The position numbers and the translations under genes are program-made. From Actinomycetota bacterium (GTDB taxonomy: Bacteria > Actinomycetota > Thermoleophilia > Gaiellales > Gaiellaceae), in assembly GCA_005883245.1 (NCBI GenBank), contig VAXT01000172.1, forward strand, positions 1,660 through 13,596: 11,937 nucleotides of DNA, written 5' to 3'. Below, piece by piece: positions 6,321 to 11,937 of the stretch (position 1 is the stretch's first letter; each line of letters starts with the position of its first letter). The notes beneath the pieces were generated by a model. The model had not been told where the DNA came from and did not search any database. It saw only the letters and a program-made list of their open reading frames with translations.

Positions 6321-8373
6321 GAGCTTCCAACCGAACGATGCCATCCTCAACGCGCGCGTCCCAACTCTTCTCGAACGCGCGGATCCCGCTGAGCCGAAGC
6401 GTTCCGGCCCAGGACGGGAGCTCGAGGGGGAGCACGGAGCGCAGCTGGTGGTTCCTGCGATCGGGTCGGAGGCCAAGCAGGATCTGCAGCAGGAGCACCG
6501 GAGCCCCTGCCGCCCAGGCCTGCGGCCGCGCCGCGGTGGGATACGCGATCGGGAACGGCGTCTCTGCGCGCGGGAGCCCCGCGAAGACCTCTGGCAGCTG
6601 GTACTCGAAGTGGCCGGCCGCATTCATCATCCGGCGGATGATCCGCTGTGCCTCGGGCCAGCGCGAGTAGCGGGCGAGGCCCCACGCGATGAGCGAATTG
6701 TCGTGCGGCCAGACCGTGCCGTTGTGGTACGAGAGCGGGTTGAAGCCTCCGTCCGCGGACGACATCGTCCGCACCCCCCAGCCCGACCAGAGATGCGGTC
6801 CCATCAGGCGGTCGACCACCGAGTCGACCTTCGCGGGCGGGACGATTCCGCTCCAGAGCAGATGCCCGATGTTCGAGCAGAGCGAGTCGACCTGCCTCTT
6901 CTCGCCGTCCAGCGCGAGCACGTAGAAGCCGCCGCGGCTCTCGTTCCAGAACGCCTCGTCGAAGCGGGCGCGCAGCTCGTCCGCCTCCCGGTCGAGCCGC
7001 TCGGCCAGCTCCCGCTCGCGCCAGACCTCGCGGGCCAGCTCCGCCAGCCGCCGCTTGGCGTCGTAGACATAGCCCTGAGCCTCGACCGGCGCGATCGGAG
7101 GATCCGCGAGCGACCCGTCGGAGTAGCGCTGCGAATCCCAGGAGTCCTTCCAGGACTGGTTCGCGAGGCCGGACTCGCTGCGGCGCTCGTACTCGACGAA
7201 CCCGTCCCCGTCCCGGTCGCCATATTCGTCGATCCAGGCCAGCGCCCGCAGCGCCGGCTCTCTGAAGCGGCGCACGAGCGCGGCGTCGTCGGTCCAGCGC
7301 CAGACCTCGGAGAGCAGGATCAGGTACAGCGGCGTACCGTCGACCGTCCCGTAGTAGCGCTCGAACCAGTTCCGCGCCGCCTTTCCGCGGCGCAGCTCGT
7401 GGACGATCTTCCCGGGCTCGGCGTCGATCGATGCGTCGTCCTCGGCCGCCTGCAGGTCGGCCAGCACCTCGAGGGCGCTCCAGGCGAGCTCAGGCCCGAA
7501 GAGGAGCGTCTGCAGGCACGTGATGATCGTGTCGCGGCCGAACACGGTCATGAACCACGGCATCCCGGCCGCCGGCAGGTTCCCGAAGCCGCCGGCGCGC
7601 AACCGAAGCGAGGCGAGGTCGGCCACGGATCGAGGGAAGACGTGGTCGAGGTCGTCCCACGACGCGCGGAGCCTCGGCACGCGCAGGTTCCAGGCCGCGA
7701 GCGAGGCCTCGATCCGGTCGCGCTCCTCGCCGAAGCGCTGCCGCGCGACCTGCGGGCCTAGCTCGCCGCCGTCGAGGGACGGCACCACGTCGAATCCGAG
7801 CTCCCACGAGCCGCGCGGCTCGAGCTCGATCCAGAAGCGCACCTTGTCCTGTTCGACCAGCCCGCGCTGGGACAGGATGATCTGCGTGCGCGCGAGCCCG
7901 CCGTCGTCGACGAGCACGAACTGGTTCTCGCCCTCCTCGTAGACGGCCTCGACCTCGGGCGGCAGCGCTCTCGCCTTCTCCGGGTCGCCGAGCGCGAAGT
8001 CGTAGTTCTTGACCGCGAAGATGTCCGCGAAGTCGTTCCCGAACCCGAGCGCGAGCTCGAGCGCGGCGGGCTTCCGCGTCTGGTTCTGGACGATGATGCG
8101 GTCCTGCATGCCCTCGCCGACGAAGCGGTGCCGCGCGATGGAGACCGAGTCTTGGCGCAGGCCCTCGACCGGCGGGTTGCGCAGGAAGTACGCCGCCGAG
8201 TAGTACTCGGCCTTGCCCGCGGACAGGAGCAGCGGCCGCGCGCCGTTGATCGTCAGCTCGAGCCTGGAGAGGAAGCGGGTGTCGACCGCATACAGCCCAC
8301 TCGTCGTGAACGTGAAGTCCCCGTTCTCGTCGCTGATGCAGAAGTTCGATCCCTCGAGGATCGTGATCGCCAT
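6313..8373 (-). CDS. GDE-type alpha-glucosidase (amylo-alpha-1,6-glucosidase family, GDE_N_bis + (alpha/alpha)6 barrel)
   Basis: This 686-residue enzyme has an N-terminal beta-sandwich of the glycogen-debranching type, with DTRFLSRLELTINGARPLLL at about 31-50. The helical barrel carries GFGNLPAAGMPWFMTVFGRDT (262-282), YGDRDGDGFVEYERR (384-398), LANQSWKDSWDS (403-414), EAQGYVYDA (431-439), NPLSYHNGTVWPHDNS (545-560) and YPTAARPQAWAAGAP (611-625). These are the conserved blocks of bacterial amylo-alpha-1,6-glucosidase-like proteins that hydrolyse alpha-glucosidic bonds in glycogen-like or mannosyl/glucosyl substrates; the exact substrate is not readable. The start ATG 8373 has GGGAGGGG 5 nt upstream, and the family sequence begins right there. 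A 21-codon extension to 8436 lies in a hairpin region and is unlikely. The gene lies between an SDR and a GT4, both on the same strand. The ribosome binding site lies in the distal arm of a long hairpin. Confidence 0.92.
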   Translation of the reverse strand: MAITILEGSNFCISDENGDFTFTTSGLYAVDTRFLSRLELTINGARPLLLSAGKAEYYSAAYFLRNPPVEGLRQDSVSIARHRFVGEGMQDRIIVQNQTRKPAALELALGFGNDFADIFAVKNYDFALGDPEKARALPPEVEAVYEEGENQFVLVDDGGLARTQIILSQRGLVEQDKVRFWIELEPRGSWELGFDVVPSLDGGELGPQVARQRFGEERDRIEASLAAWNLRVPRLRASWDDLDHVFPRSVADLASLRLRAGGFGNLPAAGMPWFMTVFGRDTIITCLQTLLFGPELAWSALEVLADLQAAEDDASIDAEPGKIVHELRRGKAARNWFERYYGTVDGTPLYLILLSEVWRWTDDAALVRRFREPALRALAWIDEYGDRDGDGFVEYERRSESGLANQSWKDSWDSQRYSDGSLADPPIAPVEAQGYVYDAKRRLAELAREVWRERELAERLDREADELRARFDEAFWNESRGGFYVLALDGEKRQVDSLCSNIGHLLWSGIVPPAKVDSVVDRLMGPHLWSGWGVRTMSSADGGFNPLSYHNGTVWPHDNSLIAWGLARYSRWPEAQRIIRRMMNAAGHFEYQLPEVFAGLPRAETPFPIAYPTAARPQAWAAGAPVLLLQILLGLRPDRRNHQLRSVLPLELPSWAGTLRLSGIRAFEKSWDARVEDGIVRLEAHE

Positions 8374-8374
8374 C

Positions 8375-8541
8375 AGTGCCCCTCCCAGTGATGCCGCTGA
8401 GCTCCTGGGTCGCGAGCACCAAGCCAGAGGCCGCACTCACTCGAAGCCAATGCTGGATGAAGCATTGGTGAGAGGGAGGGTGGGCTCTGGCGCCGCGTGA
8501 TCGCGGGCCAGGAGCCGGCATGTATTGCTGGGAGGGGCACT
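8375..8541 (-). promoter_or_regulatory. 167-nt imperfect long hairpin between the SDR and alpha-glucosidase genes
   Basis: The whole intercistronic region folds back on itself. Pairs seen directly: AGTGCCCCTCCCAG 8375-8388 with 8528-8541 (14 bp, perfect); ATGCCG 8391-8396 with CGGCAT 8516-8521; GCTCCTGG 8401-8408 with CCAGGAGC 8508-8515; CGCGA 8411-8415 with TCGCG 8501-8505; GCCAGAG 8423-8429 with CTCTGGC 8485-8491; and CCAATGCT 8447-8454 with AGCATTGG 8461-8468 around a 6-nt loop. In the minus-strand transcript the 5' arm starts with the last base of the SDR stop codon, and the 3' arm contains the GGGAGGGG ribosome binding site of the glucosidase. It may be a translational switch, an mRNA-stability element or the remains of a small palindromic mobile element. 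No target duplication was seen. Confidence 0.7.
8379..8386 (-). promoter_or_regulatory. Shine-Dalgarno of the alpha-glucosidase gene
   Basis: On the minus strand this reads GGGAGGGG, 5 nt before the ATG at 8373. It fixes the start and lies wholly in the outer 14-bp stem of the intercistronic hairpin, so it would be masked when the hairpin forms. Confidence 0.7.
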
Positions 8542-9278
8542 TAGTGACGGTGGATCCTTGTCGCCGTTGACTGGTCGATGGTCTTGACGACGAGCTCGTC
8601 GATGTTCACGTTCGGCGGCCGCGTGACCGCGAAGAGCACGCAGTCGGCGATGTCCTCCGGCTTGAGCGCGTCGACGTCCTCGTACACCTTCCGCGCCCGC
8701 TCCTCGTCGCCCCGGAAGCGAACCTTCGAGAAGTTCGTCTCGACGAGGCCCGGGTCGACCGTCGTCAGGTGGATCGGCCGGCCGAGCAGATCCTGCCGCA
8801 ACGCGTAGGTGAAACCGCGCACGGCAAACTTCGAGGCGATGTAGACGGCGGCGTTCTCGTACGGCTCCCGACCCGCGACGGAGCCGATGTTGACGATGTG
8901 GCCGCCGTCGCGGATGTGCGGCAGGCAGAGTCGCGTCAGGCGCAGGACGCCGAGCACGTTCGTCTCGATCACGGTCGTCTCGTCCGCGTCGGTCGACTCC
9001 CAGAACGGGTCGCGGCCGAGGCTGAGGCCCGCGTTGTTGACGAGGATGTCGATTCCGCCGAGATCGGCGACTGCGCGGTCGACGAAGCGCTCGCAGCTTT
9101 CCCGGTCGGTCACGTCCAGGTCGAAGGCGTAGAAGCCGTCGCGGTCCGGCAGCAGCTCGACCCGACGTGCGCCGACCGCGACCCGCGCACCCGCATCCGC
9201 GAGCGCGTGTGCAGTGGCCGCCCCGATCCCGCTCGAGGCGCCCGTGACGACAGCCGTCTTGTCCTCGAGTGAGACCAA
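8541..9278 (-). CDS. Short-chain dehydrogenase/reductase (SDR)
   Basis: This is a classical SDR of 245 aa, the usual length. It has the TGASSGIG nucleotide-binding loop (about residues 11-18), VAVGARR at the end of the second strand (Arg residues there usually mean NADP preference), DILVNNAGLSLG (NNAG), and the catalytic serine in NIGSVAG. Y-x3-K follows in AAVYIASKFAVRG, and then PGLVETNF. It most resembles the YdfG/serine-dehydrogenase-like branch acting on hydroxy acids or similar alcohols; the substrate is not certain. I use TTG 9278 as the start because the family sequence (VSLEDKTAVVTG) begins there. A GTG at 9317 in frame would add 13 residues encoded entirely by a repeat copy (IFTGSDPVK...), which looks accidental. 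Neither start has a good Shine-Dalgarno. The UAA stop is the foot of the intercistronic hairpin. Confidence 0.88.
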   Translation of the reverse strand: MVSLEDKTAVVTGASSGIGAATAHALADAGARVAVGARRVELLPDRDGFYAFDLDVTDRESCERFVDRAVADLGGIDILVNNAGLSLGRDPFWESTDADETTVIETNVLGVLRLTRLCLPHIRDGGHIVNIGSVAGREPYENAAVYIASKFAVRGFTYALRQDLLGRPIHLTTVDPGLVETNFSKVRFRGDEERARKVYEDVDALKPEDIADCVLFAVTRPPNVNIDELVVKTIDQSTATRIHRH

Positions 9279-9288
9279 GGCGCGAACC

Positions 9289-9313
9289 TTAACGGGGTCA
9301 GACCCTGTAAAGA
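9289..9313. repeat. GGGGTCAGACCC-type palindromic repeat, copy 1
   Basis: TTAACGGGGTCAGACCCTG followed by TAAAGA. The core GGGTC-A-GACCC is palindromic. This copy lies immediately upstream of the SDR and supplies an alternative N-terminus if GTG 9317 is used. It starts exactly 90 bp from copy 3. Confidence 0.75.
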
Positions 9314-9317
9314 TCAC

Positions 9318-9337
9318 GGTGCCAGACCCTGTAAAGA
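9318..9337. repeat. GGGGTCAGACCC-type repeat, copy 2 (half copy)
   Basis: GGTGCCAGACCCTGTAAAGA shares the CAGACCCTGTAAAGA half with copy 1 but has lost the TTAACGGGG half. It lies 4 bp after copy 1. Confidence 0.65.
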
Positions 9338-9378
9338 GCCAGTCCCCCGTGAAGCCGCTCTACGAGGGGAGCCCGGCG

Positions 9379-9403
9379 TTAACGGGGTCACCCCCTGTAA
9401 AGA
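9379..9403. repeat. GGGGTCAGACCC-type palindromic repeat, copy 3
   Basis: TTAACGGGGTCACCCCCTG followed by TAAAGA. It differs from copy 1 only by CC in place of GA after GGGGTCA, which changes the palindrome to GGGG-TCA-CCCC. A 9-bp inverted pair (CCCCCGTGA at 9344-9352 and TCACGGGGG at 9405-9413) encloses this copy. Together these fill the 136 bp between the LuxR regulator stop and the SDR start; no gene fits there. Confidence 0.7.
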
Positions 9404-9414
9404 GTCACGGGGGC

Positions 9415-10035
9415 TTACTGGAAGAGGCCGAGCCGGAGCGCCGTCGCGACCGCATGCGTGCGGGTGCGCGCGTTCAGCCGCTCGCAGGCCTTGCGCACGT
9501 GTGTGCGCACGGTCTCGGGGCTGATCGAGAGCCGGTTGCCGATCTCCTCGTGCGAGAGGCCGTCGGCGACGTGGGCCAGCACCTCGGCTTCGCGCGGCGT
9601 CAGCGCCGGTTTGCTCGAGGCCCCGTTGAGCACAACAGGCGCGAGCGCCGGATCGATGTAGTGCTGCCCGGAGGAAATCGCCCTTAACGCGTGCACGAGG
9701 TCGGCCAGAGGCGCGTCCTTGAGGATGAGCGCGCGGGCTCCGGCGTCGAAGACCGAGCCGACGATGCTCTGGTCGGAGTCGGCCGTGTAGACCGCAATCA
9801 GCGTGTCAGGCGCCGCCGCGCGGATCTTTTCGAGGAGCTCGACCCCGCTGAGGTGCGGCATCCGGTAGTCGACGAGCGCAATGTCCGGCTTCGTCTCCCT
9901 GATGTCCGCGAGCGCCGCCACGCCGTCTCGCGACCGCCCGACGACCTCGAAGCCGTGGCTTTCGAGGAAGTCGGCCACTGCCGCCACGAGCGCGGGATGA
10001 TCGTCCGCCACGAGGCAGCGGTACGGACGGCTCAC
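9415..10035 (-). CDS. NarL/FixJ-type response regulator with LuxR HTH
   Basis: This is a 206-residue two-domain transcription regulator. The receiver (about 5-120) has the acidic pair D11-D12, phospho-acceptor D56 in DIALVDYRMP, T84 in VYTADS and K106 in LILKDAP. The LuxR helix-turn-helix (about 144-206) reads LTPREAEVLAHVADGLSHEEIGNRLSISPETVRTHVRKACERL with the usual spacing. It is predicted to bind DNA as a dimer when phosphorylated, probably by the kinase two genes upstream. The start GTG 10035 overlaps the TGA of the HD-GYP regulator gene in GTGA (10035-10032), so the two are translationally coupled. Its target genes are unknown. The SDR-glucosidase-GT4 genes lie directly downstream on the same strand but are separated by the palindromic repeats. 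Confidence 0.93.
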   Translation of the reverse strand: MSRPYRCLVADDHPALVAAVADFLESHGFEVVGRSRDGVAALADIRETKPDIALVDYRMPHLSGVELLEKIRAAAPDTLIAVYTADSDQSIVGSVFDAGARALILKDAPLADLVHALRAISSGQHYIDPALAPVVLNGASSKPALTPREAEVLAHVADGLSHEEIGNRLSISPETVRTHVRKACERLNARTRTHAVATALRLGLFQ

Positions 10036-11003
10036 TGAGCTGCCTCCCCGAGATGACCGCGCCGCGCACGACGCTCTCTCGGGCCCGGGAAGCGCAAGAC
10101 GGCGGCGCCCGGAGGCGCCTCTGTGATCTGAAGGCCGTCACGCGAGAAGCTGATCGCGCCCGACCCGATGAGCTCCAGGATCTGGTCGACGATCGCAGGA
10201 TCCCACTGCGAGCCGCGGCCGCGCTCGAGCTCGCCGACGATCTCCGCTTCGGGCAGCGCTTGACGGTATACCCGGCTGGCGGACATGGCCTCGACGGCGT
10301 CGGCCACGGCCATGATCCGAGCGCCGAGCGGGATCGCCTCCCCCTCGAGCCCGTCCGGATAGCCGAGCCCGTCCCAGCGCTCGTGGTGATGGCGCACGAT
10401 CGGGCGCACTGCGGCAAGCAGCTCGATGCCGATCTTGCCGACGTCGTGCAGCAGCGCGCCTAGGCGGATGGTTTCGATCTCCTGCTCCCCGACGCCGACG
10501 GCCGCCGCGAGGCGCGTCGCCAGCCGGGTCAGACGCTCGGCGTGGCCGCGCATCCCCTCCTCGCGGGCCTCGATCGCGTTCGCCAGCGCGCTCGTCAACG
10601 TCGGCGCCAGCAGCCGCTCGCGGAGGTCCCGCTCGCTGCGCCCCGCCCGGTCGAGAGCCTTGGCCAGCGCCAGCTCGAGCTCCGTCTGGGTGAACGGCTT
10701 GGCGACGAAGCCGTCTGCGCCGCGGGCGAGCGCCTCGCTCAGGTCGTCGCGCGTGGTCGCGCCGGTCACGAGCACGATCGGCAGGTTCGGCCGCCGGATC
10801 CGCATCGTCTCGAGCAGCTCGAGCCCGGAGCCATCGGGCATGAAGATGTCGGTGATCACGACGCGAATGCTCTCGTCGGAGAACAGCTCCAGCGCCTCGG
10901 CCGCGGTCGCAGCGCATACGACCTCGTAGCCCGAGCCCGCGAGCATCGCGGTGATCACCTCGCGGACGACAGGCTCATCGTCGATGACCAGGACCTTCGT
11001 CAC
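10032..11003 (-). CDS. Response regulator with HD-GYP domain (RpfG-like), domain internally shortened
   Basis: This 323-residue protein has an N-terminal receiver with phospho-acceptor D52 in ITDIFMPDGSG, T80 and K102. A linker helix leads into a C-terminal HD-GYP domain, a family that degrades cyclic di-GMP. Seen residues: H154 in MRGHAERLTRLA, H186-D187 in LLHDVGKIGI, HHHERWDGLGYPDG (205-218) with the GYP triplet, IPLGARIMAVAD with D235, and SASRVYR. Between HDVGKIGI and ELLAAVRPIVRHHHE the family normally has about 33 more residues, including the K-P-G turn and a metal-binding His in M-x2-H; these are absent and the reading frame is kept. Catalysis is therefore doubtful, and it may be a sensor or adaptor version. 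The start GTG 11003 overlaps the kinase stop in GTGA (11003-11000). The basic tail (about 310-318) is unremarkable. Confidence 0.9.
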   Translation of the reverse strand: MTKVLVIDDEPVVREVITAMLAGSGYEVVCAATAAEALELFSDESIRVVITDIFMPDGSGLELLETMRIRRPNLPIVLVTGATTRDDLSEALARGADGFVAKPFTQTELELALAKALDRAGRSERDLRERLLAPTLTSALANAIEAREEGMRGHAERLTRLATRLAAAVGVGEQEIETIRLGALLHDVGKIGIELLAAVRPIVRHHHERWDGLGYPDGLEGEAIPLGARIMAVADAVEAMSASRVYRQALPEAEIVGELERGRGSQWDPAIVDQILELIGSGAISFSRDGLQITEAPPGAAVLRFPGPRERRARRGHLGEAAQ

Positions 11004-11743
11004 TGCGCACTTCCCGCCAGTGGGAGCTTGAGAACCAACGTCGCTCCGGTCCCGACCGAGGACACCGCGGTGAGGTTGCCTCCGTAGGCGCGGGCGATCT
11101 CGGAGCTCGCCGCGAGCCCGAGGCCGGTGCCCGATTTCGTCGTCGTGAACGCCTCGAACATGCGCTTGCGAATGCCAGGATCGATTCCGGCGCCCGAGTC
11201 CGCGACGGTCGCCACGGCCCAGTCGCCGTCACGCTCGAGCCGGACGGTGACCACGCCTCCCGCGGGAAGAGCCTGCTGTGCGTTGACGATCAGGCTCAGG
11301 AAGACCTGGCCGAGCCGGGCGTGGCTCCCGCGAACCTCGAGCGGCTCTTGGCAGTAGTCCTCTCGCAGCTCGACGTTCTTCTCCGGAGTCGTATAGCGGA
11401 CGAGCTCGACCGCGTCGTCGACGACCCGGTGCAGCGAGACGATCCGGATGCCGTCCGGCTCGGCGCGCGCGAACCTGAGCAGTGCGTGCGAGAGCTGTTT
11501 GATCTCGAGCCCGCTCTGCTTGACCAGCAGCAGGCGCTTGTGGTCCGGCGATCCCGGCTCGAGGTCGGCGAGCAGGAGATCGACGAGACCGAGCATTCCG
11601 AAGAGCGGGTTGTTGATCTCGTGCGCGAGCCCGCGAACGAGCTCTCCGAGCGTGCTGAGTCGGCCCGCCTCGAGGAGGGCCTCTGTGTCGGGGCTAGCTG
11701 GATCCGCGCCGAAAGACGGCGAAGCGGCTGCGGCTGGCTGCAT
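11000..11743 (-). CDS. Soluble sensor histidine kinase (HisKA + HATPase), no sensor domain
   Basis: This is a 247-residue NtrB-like kinase core. The H-box LGELVRGLAHEINNPLFGML has the phospho-accepting H41, the N-box is FLSLIVNAQQAL (N154), G1 is ADSGAGID (181-188), the F-box is FEAFTTTKSG, and G2 is GTGLGLAASSEIARAYGG. Only about 25 residues (Ala/Ser/Pro-rich) precede the dimerisation helix. There is no transmembrane segment, PAS or GAF domain, so a partner protein must supply the signal. I take ATG 11743 as the start. An in-frame ATG at 11809 exists, but its A is the discriminator base of tRNA-Val, so translation from there is unlikely. Neither has a convincing Shine-Dalgarno. The stop overlaps the HD-GYP regulator start (GTGA), making a three-gene operon of one kinase and two response regulators. 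Confidence 0.9.
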   Translation of the reverse strand: MQPAAAASPSFGADPASPDTEALLEAGRLSTLGELVRGLAHEINNPLFGMLGLVDLLLADLEPGSPDHKRLLLVKQSGLEIKQLSHALLRFARAEPDGIRIVSLHRVVDDAVELVRYTTPEKNVELREDYCQEPLEVRGSHARLGQVFLSLIVNAQQALPAGGVVTVRLERDGDWAVATVADSGAGIDPGIRKRMFEAFTTTKSGTGLGLAASSEIARAYGGNLTAVSSVGTGATLVLKLPLAGSAQ

Positions 11744-11808
11744 CGGTGTAGGTATCGGAGAAAATCGCCTCCGGCTGAAGTGAAGGCCTACTGGTCGACC
11801 CGGCTGCA

Positions 11809-11881
11809 TGGGCGGTGCGTGGCTCGAACACGCGACCTCCTGCTTGTAAGGCAGGCGCTCTCCCAGCTGAGCTAACCGCCC
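11809..11881 (-). tRNA. tRNA-Val (anticodon UAC)
   Basis: On the minus strand a complete 73-nt cloverleaf is readable: acceptor GGGCGGT/ACCGCCC, D-arm GCTC-AGCTGGGA-GAGC, anticodon arm CCTGC-CTTACAA-GCAGG (anticodon TAC, plus-strand positions 11846-11848), variable AGGTC, and T-arm GCGTG-TTCGAGC-CACGC, with discriminator A at 11809. CCA is not encoded. Six bases separate it from the upstream tRNA-Glu. Confidence 0.97.
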
Positions 11882-11887
11882 GAGCTT

Positions 11888-11937
11888 TGCCCCCAGCGGG
11901 ATTCGAACCCGCGCTACAGCCTTGAAAGGGCTGTGAC
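11888..11937 (-). tRNA. tRNA-Glu (anticodon UUC), 5' part beyond the window
   Basis: The 3' two thirds of a tRNA are readable on the minus strand: anticodon arm CAGCC-CTTTCAA-GGCTG (anticodon TTC, plus-strand 11924-11926), variable TAGC, T-arm GCGGG-TTCGAAT-CCCGC, acceptor 3' strand TGGGGGC and discriminator A (11888). The pattern matches actinobacterial tRNA-Glu. The D-arm and 5' acceptor strand are cut off by the window edge. It precedes tRNA-Val by 6 nt, and the two are probably one transcript. Confidence 0.93.

Noticed and set aside
6310..7761. Plus-strand 483-codon frame opposite the alpha-glucosidase
   Set aside because: It is a shadow of the glucosidase reading frame; the glucosidase has all family motifs.
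8374..8436. 21-codon N-terminal extension of the alpha-glucosidase
   Set aside because: It lies in the hairpin, and ATG 8373 has an excellent ribosome binding site with the family sequence starting right after it.
8375..8541. Intrinsic transcription terminator of the SDR gene
   Set aside because: The structure is far too long, has no T-run after it, and its last arm is the ribosome binding site of the next gene.
8367..8549. Target-site duplication flanking the palindromic element
   Set aside because: Bases flanking the 14-bp terminal repeats (left ...CGCCATC, right TAGTGACG...) do not match, so insertion could not be shown.
9289..9403. CRISPR array
   Set aside because: There are only three degenerate copies, one of them half length, with unequal spacing (4 bp and about 41 bp) and no cas genes. 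A REP-like repeat fits better.
11750..11809. Kinase start at the ATG at 11809
   Set aside because: The A of this ATG is the tRNA-Val discriminator base and no ribosome binding site can exist in the tRNA. The 22 extra residues have no family resemblance.

Overview
The window is high-GC DNA with short or overlapping gene junctions and many GTG starts. This suggests an actinobacterium. The pairing of a GDE-type alpha-glucosidase with a GT4 glycosyltransferase, the protein families and the GGGGTCAGACCC-type repeats lean towards Thermoleophilia (Gaiella/Solirubrobacter-like). The lineage is an impression from composition and families, not a proven placement. No phage, transposase, CRISPR or antibiotic-cluster gene is present.

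Left part (1-5301). A class I SAM methyltransferase runs off the left edge on the minus strand. Its start codon is interleaved with that of a plus-strand YcaQ/AlkX-type DNA glycosylase. From there a tight plus-strand run reads: YcaQ-like glycosylase, glyoxalase-like (Glyoxalase_3) protein, cystathionine gamma-synthase/lyase, DUF4260 membrane protein, small VOC protein, a secreted and C-terminally anchored protein whose signal peptide is separated by an apparent frameshift, and an MBL-fold hydrolase preceded by a perfect 12-bp inverted repeat.

Middle part (5277-9278, minus strand). In transcription order: a short-chain dehydrogenase, a 167-nt imperfect hairpin, a GDE-type alpha-glucosidase (amylo-alpha-1,6-glucosidase family) and a GT4 glycosyltransferase. 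The last two overlap by 8 nt (ATGAATGA). The last gene overlaps the MBL gene tail-to-tail by 25 bp. The hairpin starts on the SDR stop codon and ends in the ribosome binding site of the alpha-glucosidase, so it is the best candidate here for an undescribed regulatory device.

Right part (9289-11937, minus strand). Three copies of a palindromic repeat lie between the SDR and a three-gene phosphorelay: a soluble histidine kinase, a response regulator fused to an HD-GYP domain, and a NarL/LuxR-type response regulator. Both junctions are 4-nt GTGA overlaps. The HD-GYP domain appears to lack about 33 residues, including one metal-binding histidine. Upstream of the kinase lie tRNA-Val(UAC) and a partial tRNA-Glu(UUC).

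No complete novel defence or biosynthetic system is visible. The strongest leads are the SDR/glucosidase intercistronic hairpin, the internally deleted HD-GYP, the frameshifted surface protein, and the repeat family that reaches into the SDR start.
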